From Leptospira haakeii (GTDB taxonomy: Bacteria > Spirochaetota > Leptospiria > Leptospirales > Leptospiraceae), in assembly GCF_002812045.1 (NCBI RefSeq), contig NZ_NPEG01000008.1, positions 84,370-148,369 on the forward strand: DNA of 64,000 bases, written 5' to 3'. The notes beneath the pieces were generated by a model. It had not been told where the DNA came from. It searched no databases and saw nothing but the letters and a program-made list of their open reading frames with translations. This document shows, in pieces, positions 20,020 through 29,131 of the stretch. The position numbers were made by a program, and so were the translations under genes. Position 1 is the first letter of the stretch. The number at the start of each line of letters is the position of its first letter.

Positions 20020-20315
20020 CTTCTCTCCTGATCTTTTCCGAATGTATCGAAAGATCTCCAGGACCATCCCAAATCCGATCGTCATAAATAACAGATTAAA
20101 TTCTGCTATATTGAATTTTGGTAAAAATTCAGATCAATAAACTGGGCCATAGAATCATATTCTGATCATCACTAAAAGTCGAAAATTTCCTTCTAAATCA
20201 GCGTTTCTTGGCAGTTTATCCCAGACAAATTTCAGATCTGGAGTTCCTACCTGAAAAAATTTCCGATTTTTGGCCGACCCTGGTGAAAAAAACTTGTAAG
20301 AAATACTTCATATTC

Positions 20316-20361
20316 AAAGTAATATACTTTAATATTAAACTATTAATTCCTAAATTAATAG
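20316..20361 (+). promoter_or_regulatory. Cluster of three AT-rich palindromes upstream of the DoxX gene
   Basis: Within 46 bp are AAAGTA-ATA-TACTTT (20316-20330), the perfect palindrome TTTAATATTAAA (20328-20339), and CTATTAAT-TCCTAA-ATTAATAG (20340-20361). They directly precede the ribosome binding site GAAGGAAG (20361-20368) of the DoxX gene. Such nested symmetry is expected of operators for dimeric repressors (MarR, HxlR or TetR type). No regulator gene is adjacent. Confidence 0.5.
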
Positions 20362-20376
20362 AAGGAAGTGTTCAAA

Positions 20377-20823
20377 ATGTTAGAAACATTATTAGCAACC
20401 AGCAACGATATCGTTCCTCTGGTCTTAAGATTAACCCTCGGGATCGTAATTTTCCCACATGGTGCTCAAAAATTATTGGGCTGGTTCGGCGGTTACGGAT
20501 TCAAAGGAACTTACGGTTATTTTACTCAAACTGCAGGTCTTCCAGGAATCATTGCATTCTTAGTTATTATTGGTGAATCATTCGGTTCAGTAGCGTTAAT
20601 CCTCGGACTACTTACCCGCGTCTCCGCAATCGGTATCGGTATTATCATGCTTGGAGCTGCCCTACTCGTTCATAGAGAACATGGATTTTTCATAAACTGG
20701 TTCGGAGCTCAAAAAGGAGAAGGTTACGAATTCCAAATATTAGCTATCGGACTTGCAATTGCTCTAGCAATCGTAGGTGGAGGAGCTTACTCCTTAGATC
20801 TAGCAATCCTTTCCTCACTTTAA
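20377..20823 (+). CDS. DoxX family membrane protein
   Basis: I use the ATG at 20377, 8 bases after GAAGGAAG, rather than the GTG at 20368. The 148-residue product has four hydrophobic segments. LRLTLGIVIFPHGAQKLLGWFGGYG is the DoxX signature near residue 20, followed by FLVIIGESFGSVALILGL and GAALLVHREHGFFINW. The family contains quinone-linked or redox-stress-associated membrane proteins; its exact chemistry is not settled. The gene stands alone and has an operator-like region, so induction by an electrophile or oxidant sensor is plausible. Confidence 0.88.
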   Translation: MLETLLATSNDIVPLVLRLTLGIVIFPHGAQKLLGWFGGYGFKGTYGYFTQTAGLPGIIAFLVIIGESFGSVALILGLLTRVSAIGIGIIMLGAALLVHREHGFFINWFGAQKGEGYEFQILAIGLAIALAIVGGGAYSLDLAILSSL

Positions 20824-20832
20824 GATTAATGT

Positions 20833-20901
20833 CTCAGTGAACTCCGTGCACTCTGTGCGAAATCATTTAAGGTTCGCACGGAGCACACAGAGAACACTGA
20901 G
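20833..20901. terminator. Long inverted repeat between convergent genes, probable bidirectional terminator
   Basis: The arms at 20833-20861 (starts CTCAGTGAACTCCGTGC) and 20873-20901 (starts TTCGCACGGAGC) are complementary over 29 bp with a few mismatches, around an 11-nt loop. It begins 10 bp after the DoxX stop and ends 10 bp before the stop of the convergent rhodanese gene. The sequence belongs to the CTCTGTG dispersed repeat family, so a repeat seems to have been used as a terminator. T tracts are weak. Confidence 0.6.
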
Positions 20902-20911
20902 GTTTTCAGAA

Positions 20912-22396
20912 CTAATATTTATAAGCCTTATCTTCCGCCTGAGCCTTACGAGTTGTATTCGAAGTCGGATCAATATCCGCCTGAGCCACGGTAACATAGG
21001 GGCTTCCAGTTCCACCGGAAGAATGTGAATTATAATTAATGTTCCCGCCAGGAGCATAACTCAAATCCGCAGTGTCCGTTCTGAAAGGAGAAGTTAAAGA
21101 AAGTTTATTAAAACTAGTTCCTTCTGTAGAATCAGGATATTCTGCAACAAGAGAGGTCCATTCCACTAAAGAACCGTCATAGAATACAGTAGGATATCCT
21201 AATATATTCTGAGAAACAAATCCATTTACTTGCGCTTCAAAGTTTGTTCTACATTGAGAAACGATTGTAGCTCCCGCAGTATAACCTGCTCCTCCAGTTC
21301 CAGTATTCGCAAAAATATCTGTTAGAGTCGCCTTATCTTTAAATCTATATCCTGTAGTGGAGGTATCTAATAGAGAAGCCCAAGGAAAAGTTTTTGCTCC
21401 TTTGATCCTGGTTTCAAACAGAACATATTTTTTAGGAGTTCCACTCACACCAGCAGCAGGGGCACCAGAATCATTCCAAGCGGTTGTGATATGGTTTACT
21501 CCTGAGTTGGTAATTCCGGCAGTTTGCTCGAACTGGTTCGTAGGTCTTGCATCCACAATGATCTGAGTTCCAGTAAGTCCGCTGATGGAAGCACTTCCAT
21601 TATTCTTAGCGATCTTAATAATATCCTCTAGAGTAAGAGTGATGATCGTATTATCCACACGAAGTTGTTTTACACTGAAATTCCCATTTTCATTCGGAGC
21701 AATATCCTTACTTGCGGAAAGGTAAGTCGCATTCGTAAAATTTGTCCTGATATCCCCGTTCAGGATCGCGAGATGTTTTATATCCGCTCCCCAATATCTT
21801 AGCCAATAAATTCCTCTGGTAATATCCTGGGTTTGGCTTCCATTCGTATAAGCGGTACCGTTATTATTCGCAGATCCAACCGCAAAAACTACCAGGTCTT
21901 TATTCAAATTGATCCCGAATACTTTCAGCCATTGGTCGACAGTTTGGCCATCCGCTTGGTAACGAACCGAGTTACGAATAAGTCCAGTATCTCTTTGTTG
22001 GTTAAAACGAAATCCAGCTTGGAAATCATCCAAATGGTATACATAGACTCCGTTCGCATTGTCGGACTTGATATAGGATCTCCCAGTTGTATCCCCTGAA
22101 AAATTATTCGCAAGACTACTCTGCAAGATCACAAGTTTTCCGCTGATATGAGATGGCTTTTGGTTTTGCCAATCGCTCACCCATGATTCCAAACGAGAAG
22201 AAGTTACAAGCCCCCATTCGTTATCACCGTAAGAAGCAGCAGATTCATTCGTTAAATCCGTCGCGGAACTGACTGGAATAGAATTTCCTAAACCGGCCAA
22301 TACTGCTAGAGCTGAATTTGAATCACTACCTCCTGAATCACAGGAGACAAACGCTCCCAAAAATAGGCTTACCAGCCCAATATAGATCACCTTCAT
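20912..22396 (-). CDS. Rhodanese-domain lipoprotein (thiosulfate sulfurtransferase-like)
   Basis: 494 residues. The signal peptide ends with lipobox FVSC (Cys19), then a Ser/Asn/Gly tether. Two rhodanese-like halves are visible. The first has DLVVFAVGS and GIYWLRYWGADIKHLAILNGD, the pattern of inactive N-terminal rhodanese domains. The second has QIIVDARPTNQFE, RIKGAKTFPW, the probable active loop SQCRTNFEAQ with Cys382, and LGYPTVFYDGSLVEW, very close to the canonical thiosulfate sulfurtransferase ending. CR is retained, but the rest of the CRxGxT loop has diverged. A lipid-anchored envelope location is unusual; it may handle thiosulfate or sulfane sulfur outside the cytoplasm. Confidence 0.82.
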   Translation of the reverse strand: MKVIYIGLVSLFLGAFVSCDSGGSDSNSALAVLAGLGNSIPVSSATDLTNESAASYGDNEWGLVTSSRLESWVSDWQNQKPSHISGKLVILQSSLANNFSGDTTGRSYIKSDNANGVYVYHLDDFQAGFRFNQQRDTGLIRNSVRYQADGQTVDQWLKVFGINLNKDLVVFAVGSANNNGTAYTNGSQTQDITRGIYWLRYWGADIKHLAILNGDIRTNFTNATYLSASKDIAPNENGNFSVKQLRVDNTIITLTLEDIIKIAKNNGSASISGLTGTQIIVDARPTNQFEQTAGITNSGVNHITTAWNDSGAPAAGVSGTPKKYVLFETRIKGAKTFPWASLLDTSTTGYRFKDKATLTDIFANTGTGGAGYTAGATIVSQCRTNFEAQVNGFVSQNILGYPTVFYDGSLVEWTSLVAEYPDSTEGTSFNKLSLTSPFRTDTADLSYAPGGNINYNSHSSGGTGSPYVTVAQADIDPTSNTTRKAQAEDKAYKY

Positions 22397-22403
22397 TTAT
22401 ATT

Positions 22404-22430
22404 TCTCCTAACGTGGCAAGCCACGAGTTA
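22404..22430 (-). promoter_or_regulatory. Hairpin overlapping the ribosome binding site of the rhodanese lipoprotein gene
   Basis: On the minus strand CGTGGC-TT-GCCACG (22411-22424) is a perfect 6-bp stem. It is extended, past a 2-nt bulge, by CTAA (22427-22430) pairing with TTAG (22407-22410). TTAG is the start of the ribosome binding site TTAGGAG, so the stem partly covers the site 8-10 bases before the ATG. Translational control is inferred. Confidence 0.45.
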
Positions 22431-22848
22431 GCCCTTTTTGGTTAGAATGATCCTAAAAATCAGGCGAAATATACAATATAGCAGAAAATAAGATGTAATA
22501 ACGGAAAATATATTGGCTCAGTTTCTAAAGTATTGTCACAGAAATGTCTGGAGAAATCAGTATGGGGGAAGACTCCCCCACGCTTCAGCCGCAACTGCGT
22601 CTTCCGCTACCCCCTCTCCGGGGAGTCTTTCAGCTCGAACCCCCGGACCCAAAATTGTTTTAAAAGTATAAATTATAAGTTCACGCAGAGGCGCGAGGCG
22701 CAAAGAATTTTGAACTAAGGTTTATCCATGCATTTCCAAGCCCATGTGGGAACTCCTACCGAAAGGGGATGGACAGGATTCTTCCAGGTAAAATCCTTAG
22801 AAAAAGCATTCCAAACTGAACTCACATCCAAAAAAACAAGGTTGATTC
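22431..22848. other. Intergenic region with a dispersed GC-rich repeat
   Basis: This gap between divergent genes holds an AT-rich promoter-like part (22440-22530). A GC-rich block follows (22561-22650; GGGGGAAGACTCCCCC, then a CGCAACTGCGTCTTCCGCTA-like run and CTCCGGGGAGTC), which I recognise as a common Leptospira intergenic repeat. Next come a CACGCAGAGGCGCGAGGCGC fragment (22682-22701) and TGTGGGAACTCCTACC (22745-22760). AGGATT and AATCCT arms near 22772-22798 could form a hairpin in the sucC leader. No gene was seen. Confidence 0.5.
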
Positions 22849-24021
22849 ATGAAAATTCACGAGTACCAGGCCAAGGAAATCCTGAGACGCCATAACGCCA
22901 AAGTTCCTTTCGGCGTAGTAATTGATAAAAAAGAAGACGGTGCAAAAGCCCACGAAGAAGTTTCTTCCAAAACGGGAGCATCTGTTGTAGTCGTTAAAGC
23001 CCAAATCCATGCCGGTGGTAGAGGAAAAGGCGGCGGAGTTAAAGTTACCAAAACTAAAGAAGATGCATTAGCGGCTATCGATAAGATCCTAGGCATGCAA
23101 CTTATCACTCCTCAAACTGGACCTGAAGGTAAAAAAGTTTTAAAAGTATATCTCGAGCAAGGGATCAATATCGCGAAGGAATTTTATTTAAGTGTATTAT
23201 TAGATCGCGCGATCCGCAAAACAATCATCATGGCTTCCACTGAAGGTGGAATGGAGATTGAAGAAGTTGCGGAAACTCATCCTGAAAAAATCCTGAAGAT
23301 CGCTGTAGATCCAGGTATCGGATTACAACCAAACCAAGCTTCTCAACTTGCTTTTGACCTTGGACTTCCTGCAGAATCCCATAAATCTTTCAAAGCTCTT
23401 CTTACTTCCGTTTATAATGCTTATATTAAAGAAGATGCATCTTTATTAGAGATCAACCCTTTGATCCTTACTAAAGAAAACGAGATCATTGCAGGTGACT
23501 GTAAGATCGACCTAGATGAGAACGCACTATATCGCCATCCAGAAAACGCTGCATTCAGAGACGTTTCTGAAGAAGATCCTTTAGAAGTCCAAGCTAGCGA
23601 ATATAATATCAACTATGTTAAGTTAGATGGAAACATCGGTTGTATGGTTAACGGTGCTGGTCTTGCAATGGCAACCATGGACATCGTTAAACTTGCTGGT
23701 GCTGAACCTGCAAACTTCCTAGACGTGGGCGGTGGAGCTAACGTTACTACTGTTACTAACGGATTCAAACTTATCCTGGGAGATCCAAACGTAAAAGGGA
23801 TCTTCATTAATATCTTCGGAGGGATCGTTCGTTGTGACCGAGTTGCTCTGGGGATCATCGAAGCTGCTAAAGCAGTGAACATCAATGTTCCATTAGTAGT
23901 TCGTTTGAAAGGAACCAACGCTGAAGAAGGTAAAAAAATCCTGAACGAATCCGGTCTAAACATCATCGGAGAAGAGGATCTTCGCACCGCGGCTAAAAAA
24001 GTGGCAGATGCCATTAAATAA
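22849..24021 (+). CDS. sucC: Succinyl-CoA synthetase, beta subunit
   Basis: 390 residues, standard length. With SucD it interconverts succinyl-CoA and succinate with nucleotide phosphorylation in the TCA cycle. The N-terminal ATP-grasp fold starts [35 protein letters not shown] and [10 protein letters not shown] belong to the nucleotide site; the C-terminal [20 protein letters not shown] is the subunit-interface domain. sucD begins 26 bp downstream. The ribosome binding site is a weak AAGG 10 bases before ATG. Confidence 0.98.
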   Translation: MKIHEYQAKEILRRHNAKVPFGVVIDKKEDGAKAHEEVSSKTGASVVVVKAQIHAGGRGKGGGVKVTKTKEDALAAIDKILGMQLITPQTGPEGKKVLKVYLEQGINIAKEFYLSVLLDRAIRKTIIMASTEGGMEIEEVAETHPEKILKIAVDPGIGLQPNQASQLAFDLGLPAESHKSFKALLTSVYNAYIKEDASLLEINPLILTKENEIIAGDCKIDLDENALYRHPENAAFRDVSEEDPLEVQASEYNINYVKLDGNIGCMVNGAGLAMATMDIVKLAGAEPANFLDVGGGANVTTVTNGFKLILGDPNVKGIFINIFGGIVRCDRVALGIIEAAKAVNINVPLVVRLKGTNAEEGKKILNESGLNIIGEEDLRTAAKKVADAIK

Positions 24022-24047
24022 ATAACATAAGGTTAACTTAATATAAC

Positions 24048-24932
24048 ATGGCAGTATTAGTAGATAGCAATACAAGAGTTGTAGTTCAAGGGATTACCGG
24101 TAAAGAAGGTTCTTTCCACGCGACTCAAATGATAGAATACGGAACTAGCGTTGTAGGAGGAGTAACTCCTGGAAAAGGCGGACAAAACGTAGAACTCGCC
24201 GGTAAAAACGTTCCAGTGTTCAATAGTTTAAAAGACGCGATCGTTAAAGAAGGAGCAAATGCTTCCATCATTTTCGTTCCGCCTCCATTCGCAGCAGATG
24301 CGATCTTAGAAGGTATCTTCAACGAAATCCCTCTTGTGGTTTGTATCACCGAAGGAATTCCAACACACGATATGCTTAAGGTTTATAGCGCGCTTCGTAA
24401 TTCCAAAACCAGATTGGTTGGACCGAACTGCCCTGGTGTGATCTCTCCTAAATACAAAGTTAAAATGGGGATCATGCCTGGTTTTATTCACCAAGCAGGA
24501 AATGTAGGGATCGTTTCTCGTTCAGGAACTTTAACTTACGAATCAGTTGCACAGTTAACCCAACATGGTTTGGGACAGTCCACTGTGATCGGTATCGGTG
24601 GAGACCCGGTTCCAGGAATGAATCATACGGAAGCAGTTAGACTTCTGAATGAAGATCCTGAAACTAAAGGTATCGTAATGATCGGAGAGATCGGCGGAAC
24701 TTCAGAAGAAGAAGCTGCTGCTTATATCAAAGCTCATGTTAAAAAACCTGTAGTAGGATTTATCGCGGGCCAAACTGCACCTCCTGGAAAAAGGATGGGA
24801 CATGCTGGCGCGATCATTAGCGGAGGAATGGGAACAGCTTCCTCCAAGATGAAAGCTATGCAGGACGCAGGTATTTCTGTTTGCCAATCTATCGCCGAAG
24901 TTGGCGAAAAAATGAAAAAAGCATTAGGTTAA
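24048..24932 (+). CDS. sucD: Succinyl-CoA synthetase, alpha subunit
   Basis: 294 residues. The CoA-binding Rossmann domain contains [19 protein letters not shown] near the N-terminus and [21 protein letters not shown] and SRSGTLTYE follow. The phosphorylated active-site His is His252 in [10 protein letters not shown]. It is co-transcribed with sucC. A TolC-type gene starts 29 bp later with GGGAGGAAAGG upstream, so transcription may run on, although the functions are unrelated. Confidence 0.98.
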   Translation: MAVLVDSNTRVVVQGITGKEGSFHATQMIEYGTSVVGGVTPGKGGQNVELAGKNVPVFNSLKDAIVKEGANASIIFVPPPFAADAILEGIFNEIPLVVCITEGIPTHDMLKVYSALRNSKTRLVGPNCPGVISPKYKVKMGIMPGFIHQAGNVGIVSRSGTLTYESVAQLTQHGLGQSTVIGIGGDPVPGMNHTEAVRLLNEDPETKGIVMIGEIGGTSEEEAAAYIKAHVKKPVVGFIAGQTAPPGKRMGHAGAIISGGMGTASSKMKAMQDAGISVCQSIAEVGEKMKKALG

Positions 24933-24961
24933 TCTAATACTTTAGATCGGGAGGAAAGGTT

Positions 24962-26560
24962 ATGAAATTAGAAAATGGGAATTTTTGGACCAAAACAATA
25001 AGCGGGAAGACTATCTCTGTCTTTTTGGTTTCGAGCCTCATCCTCCTTTCGGGATTTTCCGGAGTATTCTCCCAAGAGAATAAATCCGGAAAGGTCCTGA
25101 AGTTAACTACCGAAGAGACGGTAAAAAGAGCTCTTGATAGTAACTTCAAACTACAAAATCTTAGATACGAATTGGCAAAATCCGATTCAAGCTACCTGAA
25201 AGCAGAATCCCAATATTCTTGGAGATTAGTAGCTGACGGAAGTTTCAGACAAACAGTTCTTCCTTTGAACCAGAACAACGTCTTTAGTGGAACAAAAACT
25301 TCAGATGATACGATCAAAGGGGGGATTGAAAAAACAATTCGTACCACTGGAACCTACTTCAAGTTAGAAGCGGGAAACAGACGGTTCGACTCGAACGCTT
25401 TCGAGGATAAGAGTAACCCTCTTACTGCAAGTTTCGCAGGACTCGCTCTTCCTCCACTTTATACCGGATTTATCACTGCTACAGTTTCCCAAGACCTATT
25501 GAAAAACTCATTCGGTTATAAGGGAAGAAACCAGGAGAAGATCCTGGACAACCAAAAAGAAATGGCAAAAAGCCAAGTTTCTCTTCAAATCTCAGAAGCG
25601 ATCGTTGGATCACTTGTGGATTTCTGGGACTATTCTGTTAAATTACAATCCCTAAAAACATTCCGCAGATTAAAAGAGAACGTAAGTAATATTAGAAATC
25701 TTACAGTACGTAAACAAGGTTTAGGACTTTCGGAAGGATTTGAAGTCAACCAATGGAACGCTCTACTCGCACAGGCAGATAGCCAATTAGAAACTGCAGT
25801 TGTTCAAAAAGACGAGGCAAAAAGGAAATTAGCTCGTACTTTAAAATTAGAGAATGACTCTGATCTTTCGGAAGAAACAGACCTTATGGAAGAAATTCCT
25901 GAAAAACCTGACTATACTAAAGATTTAGAGATCGCATACAAAAAGAGAGCGGATTATCTAAACGCAGTCAGAGAAAAAGAGATCGCTGAACTCATGCTAA
26001 AGAACGCAAAAAGTGATCAGTTACCTGCTCTAACTCTTTCCGGTTCTGCTTCTTCTCAAGCTCAAACGATCACAAGCCCTGATAAAAATTTTACAGACGC
26101 AACTGACGGAGTTCAGTCTGCGCGTTACAAAGACTTTAACGGAAAAGTAAGTTTCTCTTATCCATTATTCGATAAGGGAGTCGCTGCGGGAAGAAGAGAT
26201 TCCGAGATAGGAGTTCGCCAAGCTACTCTAAAAGAGAACGAAGTTAAGAATGAAGTAAGAGACGATCTTAGAGGAAGGATCGATTCTTTAGAAGCTAGTT
26301 ATAAAATTTATAAAAATTCCATAGTCACCGAAAAAGAGACACAAAACTATTATAGCGGTGTGGTCCGAAGCTTCCAACAAGGAAGAGCGGATGCAGTCGC
26401 AGTTAAAAATGCTTTGGATACTTTGGTGAGAGACCAGCTCAGTCTTACTCAAGCAAAAGTGAATTTTAATATAGATCTAATGAGATACTATATCGCAAAA
26501 AATATGCTTTTGGAAAGATTTGATCTGGATGCGGAAAAACTTATTCCGCACTTGGAATAA
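24962..26560 (+). CDS. TolC-family outer-membrane channel protein
   Basis: 532 residues. The signal peptide runs to about residue 37 (VSSLILLSGFSGVFS). Two long coiled-coil halves typical of the OEP family follow: TTEETVKRALDSNFKLQNLRYELAKS near residue 50, and EIAYKKRADYLNAVREKEIAELMLKNAKSD starting near residue 320. The family forms trimeric outer-membrane tunnels for RND, ABC or MFS pumps. No inner-membrane partner is adjacent, although an orphan RND gene lies 10 kb upstream on the other strand. It is first in a plus-strand run that continues to lpxB. Confidence 0.9.
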   Translation: MKLENGNFWTKTISGKTISVFLVSSLILLSGFSGVFSQENKSGKVLKLTTEETVKRALDSNFKLQNLRYELAKSDSSYLKAESQYSWRLVADGSFRQTVLPLNQNNVFSGTKTSDDTIKGGIEKTIRTTGTYFKLEAGNRRFDSNAFEDKSNPLTASFAGLALPPLYTGFITATVSQDLLKNSFGYKGRNQEKILDNQKEMAKSQVSLQISEAIVGSLVDFWDYSVKLQSLKTFRRLKENVSNIRNLTVRKQGLGLSEGFEVNQWNALLAQADSQLETAVVQKDEAKRKLARTLKLENDSDLSEETDLMEEIPEKPDYTKDLEIAYKKRADYLNAVREKEIAELMLKNAKSDQLPALTLSGSASSQAQTITSPDKNFTDATDGVQSARYKDFNGKVSFSYPLFDKGVAAGRRDSEIGVRQATLKENEVKNEVRDDLRGRIDSLEASYKIYKNSIVTEKETQNYYSGVVRSFQQGRADAVAVKNALDTLVRDQLSLTQAKVNFNIDLMRYYIAKNMLLERFDLDAEKLIPHLE

Positions 26561-26578
26561 TAGGCTTCGTAGTTCTCA

Positions 26579-28009
26579 TTGAAACGCGGATTTTTCCTTT
26601 CTATATTCGGGATTGCATTATTCGGGCTAATCGTTTGGCTTACCATTCGTTTTTGGCCTAAACCTTCCGACACTATTTACGAATATTATAAAAAGGAAAA
26701 ATGGGAGAAGGTAATCTCCCTAGTAAAAAAGTCCGCCTCCCCTACTCCGGAGGATCTTTTTTACGGTTCTCAATCCCTTCTTAGATTAAATGCGGAGCTG
26801 ATCACTAAGGACGCAGAAGACAGATCTAAAATTTCCGCAAGACTCCAAAAAGAAAACGGGATTGGTTCAGGAAAATCTTTAGAATCTAAGGGAGAATTTC
26901 CCGTATTCGAAGACCCCTTTATTCTCCAACTCAGACCAGGCGGATATTGGAGACAAAAAGCAATTCTATCCAGAGTCGAGATCGCAGGAGAATGGGAAGA
27001 TGATATTCTATTCTTACGAGATCTGAAAGAACTGCTCCGAAGTAATCCAGTCACGTTAGGAATTTCTTCTTATTCTTCCGTTCTGAAAAAAGTTTTAAGA
27101 AGAGAAACAAAACTTTCCGACGGAGACCAAATCAAACTTTCCGAGTTATTGGGTTTTCTTTCCGTAAGAGAAGATTCTACATTACTCGGTTCTAGATTTA
27201 AGAACACTGGAGAGAACACAAATCTAAGAACTGGTCCTGGAACCGAGAATCCCGGTAAGGCTCGTTTAAAAAAAGGACTCTTACTTTACGCATTAGATAA
27301 GGACCCTCGTTCAGAAACAGTCCAAGGAAGAAAAGGAAACTGGGTCCAAGTATATATTCCTGAGTTACAGATCTCAGGCTGGATCTTCTCACATTTTTTA
27401 GAAGAAGATCCCTATCCTTCTACAAAAGCTGAAGACACATTTGCGGAATTCTCCCAATCCGAAAAAAGCCAAGCTTGGGACTTTGCATTCTGGACAGAAG
27501 ATAAGATCCCTCCAGGATTTCATGGAGAATATATACCGACTGAAAAGTTAGCCTTGGATGGGGATTACGGAATCGTATTATACAAATCTAAAACTGGAAA
27601 ATACAAAGAGATCTGTAGGATTGTAGAAGAACCTTTTAGATCCTTAGAATTTTTAACAGCAAGTTTAAGCGGAGAAGAGCCTGTTCCGATTTTTAAACTG
27701 TATTCGGGAAGACCTGGTGAGTGGAAACCTTCTTACCAAATCGACCTTGACAGAGAGAGTATTTCCATCAATAGGAATAAGTATATACTCGGATCAGGTG
27801 GAAAGAAGAGATTTCAACTCGGAATTTTTTCAGTAAACGGGACGATATCAGCGTCTCTATTAGTAGGAGAAAAAACCGTATTACAAGGTATCTCTCCTGA
27901 AGAAGAATTAACCTCCACAGAGGGAGTTCTATTCAAACTCTGCCTACAACAAGCGGATAAAAAATCCGATTCGAATGCGGCGGCGTTCCAATTTAAGTTT
28001 TTATTTTGA
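26579..28009 (+). CDS. Membrane-anchored SH3b-domain protein
   Basis: 476 residues, starting with a TTG at 26579; no better start is visible. One N-terminal transmembrane segment (residues 5-25) is followed by a helical region, then a bacterial SH3 domain at about residues 215-280 (NTNLRTGPGTENPGKARLKKG through GNWVQVYIPELQISGWIFSHFL). The C-terminal 190 residues are beta-rich and unassigned. SH3b domains often bind peptidoglycan or peptides, so a periplasmic envelope role is likely. It lies 18 bp after the TolC-like gene. Confidence 0.78.
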   Translation: MKRGFFLSIFGIALFGLIVWLTIRFWPKPSDTIYEYYKKEKWEKVISLVKKSASPTPEDLFYGSQSLLRLNAELITKDAEDRSKISARLQKENGIGSGKSLESKGEFPVFEDPFILQLRPGGYWRQKAILSRVEIAGEWEDDILFLRDLKELLRSNPVTLGISSYSSVLKKVLRRETKLSDGDQIKLSELLGFLSVREDSTLLGSRFKNTGENTNLRTGPGTENPGKARLKKGLLLYALDKDPRSETVQGRKGNWVQVYIPELQISGWIFSHFLEEDPYPSTKAEDTFAEFSQSEKSQAWDFAFWTEDKIPPGFHGEYIPTEKLALDGDYGIVLYKSKTGKYKEICRIVEEPFRSLEFLTASLSGEEPVPIFKLYSGRPGEWKPSYQIDLDRESISINRNKYILGSGGKKRFQLGIFSVNGTISASLLVGEKTVLQGISPEEELTSTEGVLFKLCLQQADKKSDSNAAAFQFKFLF

Positions 28010-28034
28010 TCATAAGATCAAGCGAGGAAAATCA

Positions 28035-28274
28035 GTGCCTACTTACGATTATAGATGCAAGGCTTGCGGACAAACTTTCGAACATTTTCAATCCATGAAG
28101 GACGATCCTATCACTACCTGTCTTCTCTGCGGAAAAACTGGAGAAGTAGATAGATTGATCTCCAGCGTAGGAGGGATCATCTTTAAAGGATCCGGGTTCT
28201 ATGTAACAGATAATAAATCCTCTTCCAAAAGTTCTGAATCATCCACCGGTTCCTCCGGTTCTACTTCCAACTAA
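28035..28274 (+). CDS. FmdB-type zinc ribbon protein
   Basis: I choose the GTG at 28035, preceded by GCGAGGAAA, giving 79 residues starting MPTYDYRCKACGQTFE. This is the canonical beginning of FmdB-family zinc ribbons. The two CXXC knuckles are CKAC (8-11) and CLLC. GGIIFKGSGFYVTDN is also typical, and the Ser-rich tail is variable. A longer in-frame opening at 27975 overlaps the SH3 gene and lacks support. The family is often annotated as regulatory without proof. Confidence 0.9.
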   Translation: MPTYDYRCKACGQTFEHFQSMKDDPITTCLLCGKTGEVDRLISSVGGIIFKGSGFYVTDNKSSSKSSESSTGSSGSTSN

Positions 28275-28276
28275 GT

Positions 28277-29131
28277 TTGGGACGTTTAGGAATACTAGCG
28301 GGAGGAGGAAATCTCCCACAGATAGGAATGAGAGAGGCTCTAGCTGCAGGAGAAGATCCATTCTTTCTTTCTATAGCAGAGTCTGACTTTACTCCGGGAA
28401 ATTACCCGGATAGAGTGATCCCGATCCGTATCGTAAAAATTGGCGGATTATTAAAAGCATGCAAAACTAATCAGATAGATAGACTTCTTCTATTAGGAAA
28501 AGTTAAAAAAGAGATTATCTTCAAAAGCCTGAACTTCGATTTAAAAGCGCTAGCCCTTCTCGCAAGAATGGTGAATCGTCACGATTATTCTATCTTCAAA
28601 ACAGTGGCAGAAGATTTCGAAAAACAAGGAATTCATATTATTTCCCAAAAAACCTACCTGAAGTCATTGCTACTTCCGGAAGGACGTTATACTAAAAGAT
28701 CCTTGGACAAAAAACAGATAGAAGATGTGATCTTCGGAATGGAATACGCAGAGAAGATCGCTCATCTGGACATAGGCCAGGCAGTAGTAGTAGTAGATAA
28801 ATCAGTATTAGCGGTGGAAGCCGTAGAAGGAACGGACCAAGCCATTAGAAGAGGCGGAAGTTTCGCCAAAAAAAGAAAGGCAGTAGTTTGCAAAAGTTCC
28901 AAACCAAGCCAAGACCCAAGATTTGATCTACCTACGGTCGGAATAGATACCTTAAAAGTGATGAGTGAGAATAACTGCGATATACTCGCCGTTCGAGAAG
29001 GAGAAACTATAATTGTAAATCCTTCCGAATTTATTAACCTTGCAGAAAAATTGAAAATCCATATCTTGAGCATCGGCCGTGGCAACGTCTCGAAAATTAA
29101 CTCTACCCAAAAAAAGCTCCCTAAAGCCTAA
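28277..29131 (+). CDS. lpxI: UDP-2,3-diacylglucosamine pyrophosphatase LpxI
   Basis: 284 residues, starting with TTG two bases after the FmdB stop. LpxI hydrolyses UDP-2,3-diacylglucosamine to lipid X in lipid A synthesis, and replaces LpxH in bacteria that lack it. Diagnostic motifs: LGILAGGGNLPQ at the N-terminus, IVKIGGLLKACK, VVVDKSVLAVEAVEGTDQAI followed by RRGG, and KPSQDPRFDLPTVG. It overlaps lpxB by 53 bp, so the two enzymes that act in sequence are coupled. Confidence 0.94.
   Translation: MGRLGILAGGGNLPQIGMREALAAGEDPFFLSIAESDFTPGNYPDRVIPIRIVKIGGLLKACKTNQIDRLLLLGKVKKEIIFKSLNFDLKALALLARMVNRHDYSIFKTVAEDFEKQGIHIISQKTYLKSLLLPEGRYTKRSLDKKQIEDVIFGMEYAEKIAHLDIGQAVVVVDKSVLAVEAVEGTDQAIRRGGSFAKKRKAVVCKSSKPSQDPRFDLPTVGIDTLKVMSENNCDILAVREGETIIVNPSEFINLAEKLKIHILSIGRGNVSKINSTQKKLPKA

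Noticed and set aside
22634..22660. TTCGA-containing segment that resembles a tRNA T-loop
   Set aside because: No acceptor stem, D-arm or anticodon arm can be built around it; it is part of a GC-rich dispersed repeat.
22728..22893. Short open frame of about 54 codons beginning ATGCATTTCCAAGCC before sucC
   Set aside because: No ribosome binding site, it runs into sucC in another frame, and it includes the dispersed GGAACTCC motif; it looks like chance.
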